From contig DXYV01000025.1 in the NCBI GenBank assembly GCA_019415645.1, positions 1-39,031 of the forward strand: a DNA stretch of 39,031 nt, written 5' to 3'. This document shows, piece after piece, positions 31,563-39,031 of the stretch. A program made the translations under genes and the position numbers. The notes beneath the pieces are model-generated. The model was not told the origin of the DNA. It did not search any database and saw only the letters and a list, made by a program, of their open reading frames with translations. Numbering within the stretch: position 1 is the stretch's first letter; each line of letters starts with the position of its first letter. This DNA comes from Clostridiales bacterium. GTDB lineage: Bacteria > Bacillota > Clostridia > Oscillospirales > Oscillospiraceae.

Positions 31563-33563
31563 TTAATCCAGCTGAGAGGCCACCTCAAAGGCGTCCCAGA
31601 TGGCGTACATGATGTTGGCGACCTGGCGCGCATCGCCCACCTGCCACAGCTCGGCCACCTGGTCGCGCAGCTGCTGGTACAGCGTGTTTTCACTGCGGTA
31701 GCCCACGCAGAGCAGCACCGTGTCCGCGGGAATGACCTCCTCGCCCACCGGGGTGGATACCACGGCACCCTGCTCCGTCACAGTCCGGACGGTGGAGGAA
31801 CAGAGGGTGCGGATGCCGCGGAAGGGAATCAGGGCCTCCAGCATCTCGTGGTTGGCGTGGCAGAGGGGCCCGTTGACCGCCAGCAGCTTCTCCAGCGCCT
31901 CCACGATGGTCACGCTCTTGCCCTGCTGGGCCAGCCATAGGGCAGTCTCGCAGCCCACCAGGCCACCGCCCACGACCACGACGTTCTGGCCGGCCGCGAC
32001 CTTGCCGGTCAGCACCTCGGCGGCCGGGAATACCTTGGCGTCATCACCCAGGGAGAACACCTTTGGTTTGGAACCGGTGGCCAAAATCACCGCCTCGCAG
32101 CCGCTCTCCAGCACCATCTGGGCGTCCACTGCCGCATTCAGGCGAATCTCTACCTTCAGGTCCCGGAGCGTGTCGGCATACCACTGGGCCAGAGCCAGGT
32201 CGTCCTCCTTAAAGTCCGGTGCGCCGCCGGGAATGAGGTTGCCGCCCAGCTGGCCGGAGGCCTCGCACAGGATGGGATGATGGCCGCGCAGCGCCAGAAC
32301 CCGGGCCGCCTCACAGCCGGCGGGACCGCCGCCCACCACCAGGACCCGCTTGGGGACCCGGGCCGGGACCAGCCGCGCCGCCCGTTCCCGTCCGCAGGCC
32401 GGATTGACCGCGCAGTTGATAGCGGAATACTCCTGAATCCGGCCCATGCAGCCCTCCTGGCAGGACAGACAGGGCCGCACGGCCCACAGCTTGCCGGCGC
32501 GCAGCTTGTTCACATAGTCCGGGTCTGCCAGCAGCGGCCGACCCAGGGAGACCACGTCGCAGGCCCCGTCCTTTACAGCCTGGACCGCCAGGTCCGGATC
32601 GTCCATGCGTCCGGCGCAGAATACGGGGACCGGGACGGCCTGATTGACCAGCTTGGCATAGGGGATATACAGGCCCTTTTTCTGGTACATGGGCGGATGG
32701 CTCCACCACCAGGCGTCGTAGGAGCCCACATCCACATCCAGCGCGTCGTAGCCATAGGAGACCAGCAGCTTGGCTGCCTCCAGGCCCTCGGCCAGGTCCC
32801 GGCCCTTCTCCTCAAATTCCTCGCCGGGCAGCGCGCCCACCCGCAGCTCCTTGATAAAGGACTTGGGGGAGAAGCGCAGAGTCACAGGGTAGTCGGCGCC
32901 GCAGCGGCGCTTGATCTCCTCCACGATCTCCCGGGCAAAGCGCAGGCGGTTTTCCAGACAGCCGCCGTACTCGTCGGTACGGTGGTTGAACAGGGAGATG
33001 GCGAACTGGTCGATGAGATACCCCTCGTGGACGGCGTGGATCATGACGCCGTCGAAGCCTGCTCGCTTGGCGTGGAACGCACCTTCGCCGAACTGGTGGA
33101 CGATGGTGTGGATCTCCTCCACAGTCAGGGCACGGCAGGTGCGGTCCAGCCAGCGGTGCTGGATGGGGGAGGGGGCTACCGGGGGATAATCCCCCAGGTT
33201 GGTGGGGATGGTCACCCGTCCGAAGCCGCCCGACAGCATGAGAAAGACCCTGGCATCGTAGGCGTGGATGCGTTCGGTCATCTCCCGGGCGGTGCGAATA
33301 AAGTGGACCGGGTTGTGGGTGGGGCAGGGGCAGTTGGGCATTCCGTGTTCTTCCACCTGGTTGTCCACAAAGGTCACGCCGGTGATGATGAGGCCGGTCC
33401 CGCCCTTGGCCCGCTCGGTGTAATAGTCGATGCCGCGCTGGTTGAAGCCGCCCTCGGCGTCCGCCAGTCCCAGGGGGCCCATGGGGGCCATGGCAAAGCG
33501 GTTTTTCAGCGTTACCTGCCCCACCTGCACCGGTTCAAATAAAATCTGGTGATTTGGATTCAT
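31563..33563 (-). CDS. old-yellow-enzyme/enoate-reductase-like flavoprotein with 4Fe-4S cluster
   Basis: A 666-residue member of the 2,4-dienoyl-CoA reductase / 2-enoate reductase / BaiCD-BaiH / trimethylamine dehydrogenase group. Residues 1-350 form the FMN barrel (KNRFAMAPMG, DGVMIHAVHEGYLIDQF, NHRTDEYGGCLENRLRF, and SLGRPLLADPDY). Cys365, Cys368, Cys372 and Cys384 are the 4Fe-4S ligands (CLSCQEGCMGR...NCAVNPACG). FAD- and NAD(P)H-binding Rossmann folds follow (VLVVGGGPAGCEAARVLA and VVVVGGGLVGCETALWLA). Such enzymes reduce activated C=C bonds in anaerobes or cleave C-N bonds. It is the last gene of a four-gene operon; the substrate is unknown. AAGGAGAA lies about 12 bases before the start. 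Confidence 0.92.
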   Translation of the reverse strand: MNPNHQILFEPVQVGQVTLKNRFAMAPMGPLGLADAEGGFNQRGIDYYTERAKGGTGLIITGVTFVDNQVEEHGMPNCPCPTHNPVHFIRTAREMTERIHAYDARVFLMLSGGFGRVTIPTNLGDYPPVAPSPIQHRWLDRTCRALTVEEIHTIVHQFGEGAFHAKRAGFDGVMIHAVHEGYLIDQFAISLFNHRTDEYGGCLENRLRFAREIVEEIKRRCGADYPVTLRFSPKSFIKELRVGALPGEEFEEKGRDLAEGLEAAKLLVSYGYDALDVDVGSYDAWWWSHPPMYQKKGLYIPYAKLVNQAVPVPVFCAGRMDDPDLAVQAVKDGACDVVSLGRPLLADPDYVNKLRAGKLWAVRPCLSCQEGCMGRIQEYSAINCAVNPACGRERAARLVPARVPKRVLVVGGGPAGCEAARVLALRGHHPILCEASGQLGGNLIPGGAPDFKEDDLALAQWYADTLRDLKVEIRLNAAVDAQMVLESGCEAVILATGSKPKVFSLGDDAKVFPAAEVLTGKVAAGQNVVVVGGGLVGCETALWLAQQGKSVTIVEALEKLLAVNGPLCHANHEMLEALIPFRGIRTLCSSTVRTVTEQGAVVSTPVGEEVIPADTVLLCVGYRSENTLYQQLRDQVAELWQVGDARQVANIMYAIWDAFEVASQLD

Positions 33564-33603
33564 GGTAATATGGTTCTCCTTCCTGGTTCCAAAGGGAGAC
33601 TGC

Positions 33604-34917
33604 TCAATAAGCGATCATGGCCACGATCATGGAGACGATGGACATCACCATGGGAATGGCAATGTTGCTGATCATCAGGTACTTATAGCCTTCCTTGTGT
33701 TCATATCCATAGCACATCAGAATCATGCAGATGGAGCCGTTGTGGGGCATCGAGTCAAAGGCCGTGGAGGTAATCGAGGTCAGGCGGTGGACCGCCGCGG
33801 GGTCGGCGCCCATGGCCAGGATGCGTTCGCTCATCAGGGCCAGGAAGGACGAGGAGCCGCCCAGACAGTCCGCGCACAGGATGCACATAAGCGTGGTGCC
33901 GATTACGACCAGAACATAGGGATTCATGTCCAGCCCCATGATCCAGGCTACGACGGCGTTATAGACTTCCGTATTGGCCACCACAGAGGCGAAGCCCACG
34001 ACGATGGAGGTGCCGATGACAATGGGCATCATAAAGGAGATGGAGTTGCCTACAAGGACGAACTTATTTTTCTCATGGATATAGTTCCGGCAGGTGACCA
34101 GCATGAGCAGCGCGCCCAGCAGGGAAGCATAGATGACCGCCTGGCTGGAATCCATCCCAAAGCCCAAAACCGCAATAAAGCAGAACGCGATGATAAAGAC
34201 AATAGGCAGAATGGACACAAAGAAGGAAGGGGTGTCGTCCTCGCTGCGCAGATTCATGTCCGCTTCGCCGGGCATGGGGTCATAGCCGCGCCCCTGGGCC
34301 TTTGCATCCTTGACCAGCCAATGTACATAGAGAATGTTCAACGGCAGCCCCACGACAAAGGCGATGATTCCCATCAGAGGGGCGGCGTAGATGGTGGTGC
34401 CCAGGAACATCGTGGGGATCAGATTGCCGATGGTTCCGGAGACCGGCAGGATGTTCTGGGTCATGATCATGGTTCCGGCCATAGCGCACATGCCAACATA
34501 CCGGGGCAGATTGACGCTCTTGCACAGGCCGACCGCCAGATAGGCCACAATGATGATGGGCGAGGCGCCTGTGGCGGCAATGACCATGGCGAAGATCATA
34601 ATGATGTAGATAACGTTCTTTTCCCCAAACAGCTTGGTCAGCGTCCGCCCGATTCGGTCGTTGCAGCCCGTTACATTCAGCAGCCCGCCGAACAGAGCGC
34701 CGGAAATGAACAGCAGCAGCATATTCTGCATGAAGCCCATGGTCCCGCTCATAAAGACGGTGAAAAAGTTTTCAATAAAACCGCCGTTTGCCGTTAGGGC
34801 GACGATCATGGTCGCGATGACCGAGGCGAAGATGGCTCCGGTGCCTTTCATGCACAGGAACATAAAGACAGCGATGGCGAGGATCAGTCCGATGGCGGAA
34901 ATGGCGACGCTAGACAT
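33604..34917 (-). CDS. GntP-family permease
   Basis: A 437-residue integral membrane protein with about twelve hydrophobic segments. The near-C-terminal STAFDSMPHNGSI matches the D-[ST]-[LM]-P-H-N-G motif of the gluconate/GntP family of proton symporters, which carry gluconate, other sugar acids or hydroxybutyrate-like carboxylates. Other family-like stretches are ATGASPIIIVAYLAVGL and ADCLGGSSSFLALM. AGAGGGAA precedes the ATG at 34917. It lies 16 bp after the amidohydrolase gene and 40 bp before the reductase gene, so it probably imports the substrate of the operon, likely a small organic acid (inference). Confidence 0.85.
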   Translation of the reverse strand: MSSVAISAIGLILAIAVFMFLCMKGTGAIFASVIATMIVALTANGGFIENFFTVFMSGTMGFMQNMLLLFISGALFGGLLNVTGCNDRIGRTLTKLFGEKNVIYIIMIFAMVIAATGASPIIIVAYLAVGLCKSVNLPRYVGMCAMAGTMIMTQNILPVSGTIGNLIPTMFLGTTIYAAPLMGIIAFVVGLPLNILYVHWLVKDAKAQGRGYDPMPGEADMNLRSEDDTPSFFVSILPIVFIIAFCFIAVLGFGMDSSQAVIYASLLGALLMLVTCRNYIHEKNKFVLVGNSISFMMPIVIGTSIVVGFASVVANTEVYNAVVAWIMGLDMNPYVLVVIGTTLMCILCADCLGGSSSFLALMSERILAMGADPAAVHRLTSITSTAFDSMPHNGSICMILMCYGYEHKEGYKYLMISNIAIPMVMSIVSMIVAMIAY

Positions 34918-34933
34918 GAGTATTCCCTCTCTT

Positions 34934-36061
34934 TCACTTCGATTCGTGTTTTAGGATCGTACCGCGGTGCATGACAAAAGGAACTGTTTCGAAAGCCTGG
35001 AAGCTTTCGTCGATCGGAGCTGCGACGGCGACCAAATCCGCCAGCTTGCCCGGCTGGATACTGCCGGTCTCTTCCGATACGCCGCATACCTGGGCCGAAC
35101 CCTCGGTGGCGGCCAGAAGGATCTCGTTTACGCTCAGCCCGGCCCGGTGCAGCAGCCGGAATTCATGGACCGGGATTCCCACGGTCTGATAAGGCGGGTT
35201 CTCAAACATGAAATCGGTTCCCACAGCCATGGGCAAGCCGGCCCGGTACAGCCGGCCGGTGTTGGCGATGGCGTCCTCTAGGATGGGTTCGCCCGTCTCC
35301 GAGGAAACCATGTCAAAAATGGACAGAGTCGCGGTAAAGGCAATTCCTGAGGCGGCCAAGGCTTCTGCCTGGGCGTCATGCATGGAATCGATGGGTACAT
35401 GGGCGCCCTCGGTCAGACCAAGCTGTGCCGCGTGGAGCAGTTTTTCCGTCTTGGTGATATGGGCCGCCGAGCGGCTCCCGCGTTCCGCAGCTCTGGCGCA
35501 GATAGCGGAAAATACGGCGTCCGGGAGATCCTCCAGAGGATGAGCCGGGTCCTGGCCCGGGTCCATTCCGGTCTTGACCTCCATGGCCCCAAGCACCAGT
35601 ATCTCGTCCACTGCTTGCCGGGCCTCTTCCTCCGTTTCCACCAGCCGGCCGATTCGCTGGCCGGAGGGGTGGATGTTGCCGTAGGTATGCTCGCCGCACA
35701 GAAACTTTCCCGAATGAAGAATGGTTGGATACTCCGGGCCGGTCCGTTCCGACAGCCATGCGGCATAGGAAGCGTAGGGCTCAGGGCTGGTCATGCCCAT
35801 GTCCCGAAGAGTCGTGACGCCGCCCAGTGCAAAGCGGCGAATCAGGTCATCCGGCAGGGGCCCATGTACTCCATATAAATGAACGTGCGCGTTAAAGAAA
35901 CCGGGAAAGACCGTCATGCCGGTCAAGTCGAGCACCTGCTCGCCCGGTTCCGCTGCCAGTTCCGGGGCCAGCTTGAGAATCCGCTCTCCCTCGACCAGAA
36001 TATCCAGAGATTTTCCTCCGCCTGGGTCCCATACCGTTCCGTGCTGAAGCAGATAGCGCAT
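34934..36061 (-). CDS. metal-dependent amidohydrolase (imidazolonepropionase-like)
   Basis: A 375-residue amidohydrolase-superfamily enzyme. The metal-binding set is visible: His59 and His61 in FFNAHVHLYG, Lys163 in AMEVKTGMD (possibly carboxylated and bridging), His201 in SAAHITKTE, His221 in GAHVPIDS and Asp283 in AVGTDFMFENP. The PGKLADLVAV segment near the C-terminus is the usual end of the beta-sandwich. This resembles prolidase/imidazolonepropionase-type enzymes, which cleave cyclic or linear amides. AAGGAGG precedes the ATG at 36061. It follows the UGSC gene by 31 bp in the same operon. Substrate unknown. Confidence 0.88.
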   Translation of the reverse strand: MRYLLQHGTVWDPGGGKSLDILVEGERILKLAPELAAEPGEQVLDLTGMTVFPGFFNAHVHLYGVHGPLPDDLIRRFALGGVTTLRDMGMTSPEPYASYAAWLSERTGPEYPTILHSGKFLCGEHTYGNIHPSGQRIGRLVETEEEARQAVDEILVLGAMEVKTGMDPGQDPAHPLEDLPDAVFSAICARAAERGSRSAAHITKTEKLLHAAQLGLTEGAHVPIDSMHDAQAEALAASGIAFTATLSIFDMVSSETGEPILEDAIANTGRLYRAGLPMAVGTDFMFENPPYQTVGIPVHEFRLLHRAGLSVNEILLAATEGSAQVCGVSEETGSIQPGKLADLVAVAAPIDESFQAFETVPFVMHRGTILKHESK

Positions 36062-36092
36062 ACGGTCAGCCTCCTTTTCCAAAATCCGTTTG

Positions 36093-37781
36093 TCAATAGT
36101 CCAAATACTGCGGCAGGCCGCCGGGATAGTCCTGGCACAGAGCATCCCAGTCCTTGGGCAGTACCGCTTTTTTGCAGACGGGACCGCCGTGGTCGCCGCC
36201 GCCCAGGTAGCACATGCCCCAGTCCCGGCCGGCCACCAGAACGAACATATGCTCGGTGTTCCAAAACAGCGGCGCGGAGTGGACCAGTCCGGGGGCGGGG
36301 AAGACCAGACCCTTGCGTGGGTGGTTGTTGCCGATGGCCGCGCGGGGAATCTCACTGGAGGGACGGCGGTTGTATTCCTTGACGTAGTTCAGAATGTCCT
36401 GCTTGGAGTAGCCCGCGTCGGCGAACTGCTTGGCGGTCTCCGGAGGCAGGGAGATCATGGCGCCCACGTCAAAGCCGCCGTGCCACAGCGCACACAGCCG
36501 CTCCAGCGTGGAGCTGACGTTGAAGGTGGGCAGCTGGTGGTGCTCACTGGGCCAAAACAGGGTGACGGCATTCGCTCCGTCCTCCAGACCCAAATCCGCA
36601 GGCAGGGTGGGCCAGGCCTCCGGCAGGTTCTCTTCATCCTCCGCCACGCACAGGCCGAAGCGGCAGTCGCTGCCCGGCCCGCTCATATCCTCCTGCTGCA
36701 TCCGCACACCGGAGATGTTCATGATCAGGTAGGCCATGGCCCGGGCGATGCAGGCCTGGGGCCTGGTGTAGGCGGACAGAAAGTTGCGGCCGGCGTTGAT
36801 GCCGATGGCCGTCCGGATGGGGCCGCTGATGACGATGGTGGGCAGCCAGCCGGCGTTGGAGCAAGTCCAGCCCTCCAGCTTGATGGCCTCGTGATCTCCC
36901 ATGCCATCGGCAATGGCGATCAGAATGGGCATCATGGTAGGCGTGCAGCCGGCCATCACGCCGTTGATGGCGATTTTTTCCACCGTAGCCTGACCGTTCA
37001 TGGGAGCCAGCGTGGCCACCACATGGTCCCGCGGCAGATCGGTGCCCCGGCACATCTCAGCTACTGCCTCCTCGGTGGGAGGGATAATGGGAGTGCCGTT
37101 GGTCCACCCGTGGGCGTAGAACAGGTCGTTGAGCTCCTCCAGCGTGCCGGTGAAGGTCTCAGCCGACCAGTCACGGATGGCGGCGGGGTGCTGCTCCTCC
37201 TCAGTCAGGGGACGGGTGAGGGCGTCGATTATATCGTCCAGCATACTGGCGATGGTGTCCCGGTAGACCTGGATGGTCCACTCGTTGCAGTCCACGCCGT
37301 TGGGCACAAAGCCGGGTCCGTCGTAGGTGACGATGCGCAGGCCGGGATAGGCCCGGGCGGATGCCCCTTTGGAGGCGGAGGGCAGATACTGATACTTGCT
37401 CAGCAGGCAGGCGGGTTTGCCCAGCCGCTCGATCTGGGCGAAGATGTAGCCCATATACAGCGCGCAGGAGCCCATGTCGGCGCCCACGCCGATGACGCAG
37501 TCCACGCCGGACAGCCATGCCTGGAATTCCGGGAAATGCTCCGGGTCCTGGTCGATCTCCTGGGTGTCCACAATGTAGGTGTAGTGGGAAAACGCCGCAG
37601 TGGGGAAGCGGGCCGCCAGCTGGTGTTCCACCTCCTGCATAAAGAAGGGGTGATACTCCTTGAAGGACGCGTACAGGCCGATGGTCTTGCCCTCCAGGGT
37701 GTCCAGACGCGGGTTGATGGGCCGCTTGGTCAGGTGCTCGCTCCGGGCCCAGGGGGAGAGCACGGTATAGGTGGCAGACAT
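36093..37781 (-). CDS. UGSC-family protein with Met in the selenocysteine position
   Basis: A 562-residue protein. The N-terminal part (LDTLEGKTIGLYAS..., then DCVIGVGADMGSCALYMGYIFAQIERLGKPA) matches what I recall of the UGSC (seleno)protein domain, whose redox motif is Sec/Cys-Gly-Ser-Cys; here it reads Met103-Gly-Ser-Cys106. From about residue 210 a second domain (HGWTNGTPIIPPTEEAV, then VEKIAINGVMAGCTPTMMPILIAIADGM) resembles the region usually seen next to or in relatives of UGSC proteins. Biochemistry is unknown for the family. First gene of the operon, with a LysR-type operator upstream; AGGAGG precedes the start. Family assignment is from memory of motifs. Confidence 0.7.
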   Translation of the reverse strand: MSATYTVLSPWARSEHLTKRPINPRLDTLEGKTIGLYASFKEYHPFFMQEVEHQLAARFPTAAFSHYTYIVDTQEIDQDPEHFPEFQAWLSGVDCVIGVGADMGSCALYMGYIFAQIERLGKPACLLSKYQYLPSASKGASARAYPGLRIVTYDGPGFVPNGVDCNEWTIQVYRDTIASMLDDIIDALTRPLTEEEQHPAAIRDWSAETFTGTLEELNDLFYAHGWTNGTPIIPPTEEAVAEMCRGTDLPRDHVVATLAPMNGQATVEKIAINGVMAGCTPTMMPILIAIADGMGDHEAIKLEGWTCSNAGWLPTIVISGPIRTAIGINAGRNFLSAYTRPQACIARAMAYLIMNISGVRMQQEDMSGPGSDCRFGLCVAEDEENLPEAWPTLPADLGLEDGANAVTLFWPSEHHQLPTFNVSSTLERLCALWHGGFDVGAMISLPPETAKQFADAGYSKQDILNYVKEYNRRPSSEIPRAAIGNNHPRKGLVFPAPGLVHSAPLFWNTEHMFVLVAGRDWGMCYLGGGDHGGPVCKKAVLPKDWDALCQDYPGGLPQYLDY

Positions 37782-37825
37782 GAAAAGAACCTCCTGTCTC
37801 TCGGATCGCTCCGTAGTCTGGGTTT

Positions 37826-37855
37826 AGCATACTCTATCATGCTTATTTCGTCCAA
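37826..37855 (-). promoter_or_regulatory. probable promoter of the UGSC operon
   Basis: On the minus strand TTGGAC (37855-37850), 18 bp, TATGCT (37831-37826). The -10 is imperfect, as is usual for promoters that need a LysR-type activator. Confidence 0.5.
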
Positions 37856-37871
37856 TTTCTATTTTTTCTTA

Positions 37872-37896
37872 AATTGATAGTTTGAAGCTATCAATT
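37872..37896 (+). promoter_or_regulatory. LysR-type operator in the divergent promoter region
   Basis: A perfect 9-bp inverted repeat, AATTGATAG (37872-37880) and CTATCAATT (37888-37896), with 7 bp between. It contains the T-N11-A and ATAG-N7-CTAT pattern of LysR-type recognition sites. Its centre is about 65 bp upstream of the predicted UGSC-operon start and it overlaps a possible lysR -35 (TTGAAG, then TATATG 17 bp on), fitting activation of the operon and autorepression. Confidence 0.78.
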
Positions 37897-37941
37897 TTGG
37901 AGGGTATATGGTATTCTAGGAGAAAAGGAGTGTGACCGGAC

Positions 37942-38853
37942 ATGGAACTTTCCCAGCTGCAATACTTTCGCGTGACCGCTCAGATGGAGCACTTCACCCG
38001 GGCGGCGGAGCAGCTCCACATCACCCAACCCTCGCTGTCCAAGGCCATCGCAAATCTGGAGGCGGAACTGGGTGCGCCGCTGTTTGACCGGGAGGGCAAG
38101 CATGTGCGGCTCAACGCCTATGGCCGGGCCTTTCTGGAAGAGGCGGAACAGATTTTAAGTCAGACAGAGGAGGCCGCATTCCGGATCCGGGATATGCGGC
38201 AGGGCGACCGCGGGCAGGTGCGGATCGGCTCGTCGTTTCCGGTCACGCCGCCCTCTCCGGTCTATTATTACCAGTACGAATTTTTCCTCACCCACCCCAA
38301 CGTGGCGCTGTTCCTCCACGTCCACGCCGCGGAGCGAATCGAGCCGCTGCTGGAGGAGCGGCAGCTGGACTTCGGCGTCTCCCTGACGCCGGCCGCCCGG
38401 CCCGGTCTGGTCTCGGAGCCGCTCTATACCGATAAGCTGGGGGTGATCGTGGGGCCGGAGCACCCGCTGGCCGGCCGGGAGAGCGTATGGCTGGAAGAGC
38501 TGAAGGAGGAGCGCTTCCTGTGCAACTCGGCTGCCCCGGACCCCAATGATTCCGCCCATCATCTGTGCGCGCTGGCCGGCTTTTCGCCCATCATCCTCTA
38601 CGAGGGCGAATCCGCCGAGCTGATTGGGGAGTCGGTCTCCGTGGGACGGGGGATCTCCTTTGTTTCCCAGGACCGCTACGAGGCATTTCAGAAAAATCCC
38701 GCCAGGCCGGACTGGGAGCGGGAGCTGCGCTACGTCGCGCTGAACAACGAGTTCTGTACCCGGACGGTCTATCTGCACCGACGCTCCTCCGGTTATCTGG
38801 CCCAGGCGGCCCAAAATTTTTATGCGGGCCTGATTCAGTATCTGGGGGCCTGA
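37942..38853 (+). CDS. LysR-family transcriptional regulator
   Basis: A 303-residue LTTR. The N-terminal winged helix reads MELSQLQYFRVTAQMEHFTRAAEQLHITQPSLSKAIANLEAELGAPLFDREGK, very typical, followed by a linker helix and a periplasmic-binding-protein-like effector domain (VRIGSSFPV..., LVSEPLYTDKLGVIVGPEHPLAG). It is divergent from the UGSC-amidohydrolase-permease-reductase operon and very probably activates it in response to the operon substrate or a product. AAGGAG lies about 12 bases before the start. Confidence 0.95.
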   Translation: MELSQLQYFRVTAQMEHFTRAAEQLHITQPSLSKAIANLEAELGAPLFDREGKHVRLNAYGRAFLEEAEQILSQTEEAAFRIRDMRQGDRGQVRIGSSFPVTPPSPVYYYQYEFFLTHPNVALFLHVHAAERIEPLLEERQLDFGVSLTPAARPGLVSEPLYTDKLGVIVGPEHPLAGRESVWLEELKEERFLCNSAAPDPNDSAHHLCALAGFSPIILYEGESAELIGESVSVGRGISFVSQDRYEAFQKNPARPDWERELRYVALNNEFCTRTVYLHRRSSGYLAQAAQNFYAGLIQYLGA

Positions 38854-38864
38854 GGCAGTCCGTG

Positions 38865-38897
38865 AAAAAACCGGCATTGGAAGCTTCCAATGCCGGT
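38865..38897 (-). terminator. palindromic terminator between lysR and the last gene
   Basis: A perfect 28-bp palindrome (38870-38897). On the minus strand it is followed by TTTTTT, so it terminates the gene ending at 38918; on the plus strand it lies 17 bp after the lysR stop without a T-run. Confidence 0.75.
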
Positions 38898-38917
38898 CAG
38901 TCTGTCGAAAAAAGAAA

Positions 38918-39031
38918 TCAGGTTCCTTCCGCCTCGGAAGGGAGAGGGGCCAGCGTGAGAGCGCAGTCAAAGCGCTCCGCGCCGCCGGGCCCCACGCCGC
39001 GGGCGTAGAGCACATCGTCCTGGGCCGCGGT
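38918..39031 (-). CDS. 3' end of an unknown gene, truncated by the window edge
   Basis: On the minus strand the frame is open from the window edge for 37 codons to a TGA at 38920-38918: it reads through AAQDDVLYARGVGPGGAERF and FDCALTLAPLPSEAEGT. The terminator that follows with six T's on this strand supports a real gene end. The fragment is too short to assign a family. Confidence 0.5.
   Translation of the reverse strand, partial: TAAQDDVLYARGVGPGGAERFDCALTLAPLPSEAEGT

Noticed and set aside
32277..33542. A 421-codon + strand frame
   Set aside because: Antisense shadow of the 4Fe-4S flavoprotein gene.
37464..37475. In-frame TGA selenocysteine codon in the UGSC motif
   Set aside because: The codon at that position is ATG, so the protein is not a selenoprotein at this site.
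1..39031. CRISPR array, tRNA/rRNA genes or insertion sequences
   Set aside because: No regularly spaced repeats, tRNA-like cloverleaf with conserved loops, rRNA segment or transposase motif was seen.

Overview
The window looks like a chromosomal segment from a GC-rich anaerobic Firmicute, most likely a Clostridia member of the Oscillospiraceae type (Flavonifractor/Oscillibacter-like). The lineage is an inference. It rests on a Gram-positive dcw cluster whose class B penicillin-binding protein carries PASTA domains, a tryptophan T-box leader, strong GGAGG Shine-Dalgarno sites, a thioredoxin reductase that lacks NADPH motifs, and a 4Fe-4S old-yellow-enzyme reductase. I see no transposase, phage gene, tRNA, rRNA or CRISPR array.

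Region 1 (1-11.7 kb, + strand) is the division and cell-wall cluster: rsmH (5'-truncated by the window edge), an FtsL-like protein, a class B PBP, a Mur-ligase-like remnant, mraY, ftsW, murG, murA, ftsQ and ftsZ. MurD, MurE and MurF are absent; the remnant sits in the murE/murF position and has no ATP-binding loop. Internal promoters precede mraY and ftsZ.

Region 2 (11.7-12.2 kb) is about 585 bp without a convincing gene. It holds a strong promoter, three back-to-back perfect hairpins bracketed by a 15-bp direct repeat, and more hairpins plus a possible 20-codon leader peptide in front of corA.

Region 3 (12.2-20.1 kb) holds corA (+), then on the minus strand an Amt-PII fusion ammonium transporter and sfsA; a GH25 lysozyme lipoprotein (+); and on the minus strand a small XRE regulator, low-specificity threonine aldolase and glutaminyl-tRNA synthetase.

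Region 4 (20.3-24.6 kb) is redox and regulatory: an ArsR - thioredoxin-reductase-like flavoprotein - thioredoxin operon, a divergent pair of a small HTH protein and an unknown helical protein separated by palindromes, and a GntR(YtrA)-ABC ATPase-permease operon with a perfect operator over its own promoter.

Region 5 (24.7-31.5 kb) is a complete trpEGDCFBA operon behind a canonical T-box with a TGG specifier, so the organism should make tryptophan from chorismate under control of uncharged tRNA-Trp.

Region 6 (31.5-38.9 kb) is a four-gene minus-strand operon (UGSC-family protein, metal-dependent amidohydrolase, GntP-type permease, 4Fe-4S/FMN/FAD enoate-reductase-like enzyme) with a divergent LysR regulator. 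A perfect 9-bp inverted repeat of LysR type lies about 65 bp upstream of the predicted operon start. The substrate is unknown, and this is the best candidate for an undescribed pathway in the window. The last 114 bp hold the 3' end of another minus-strand gene.
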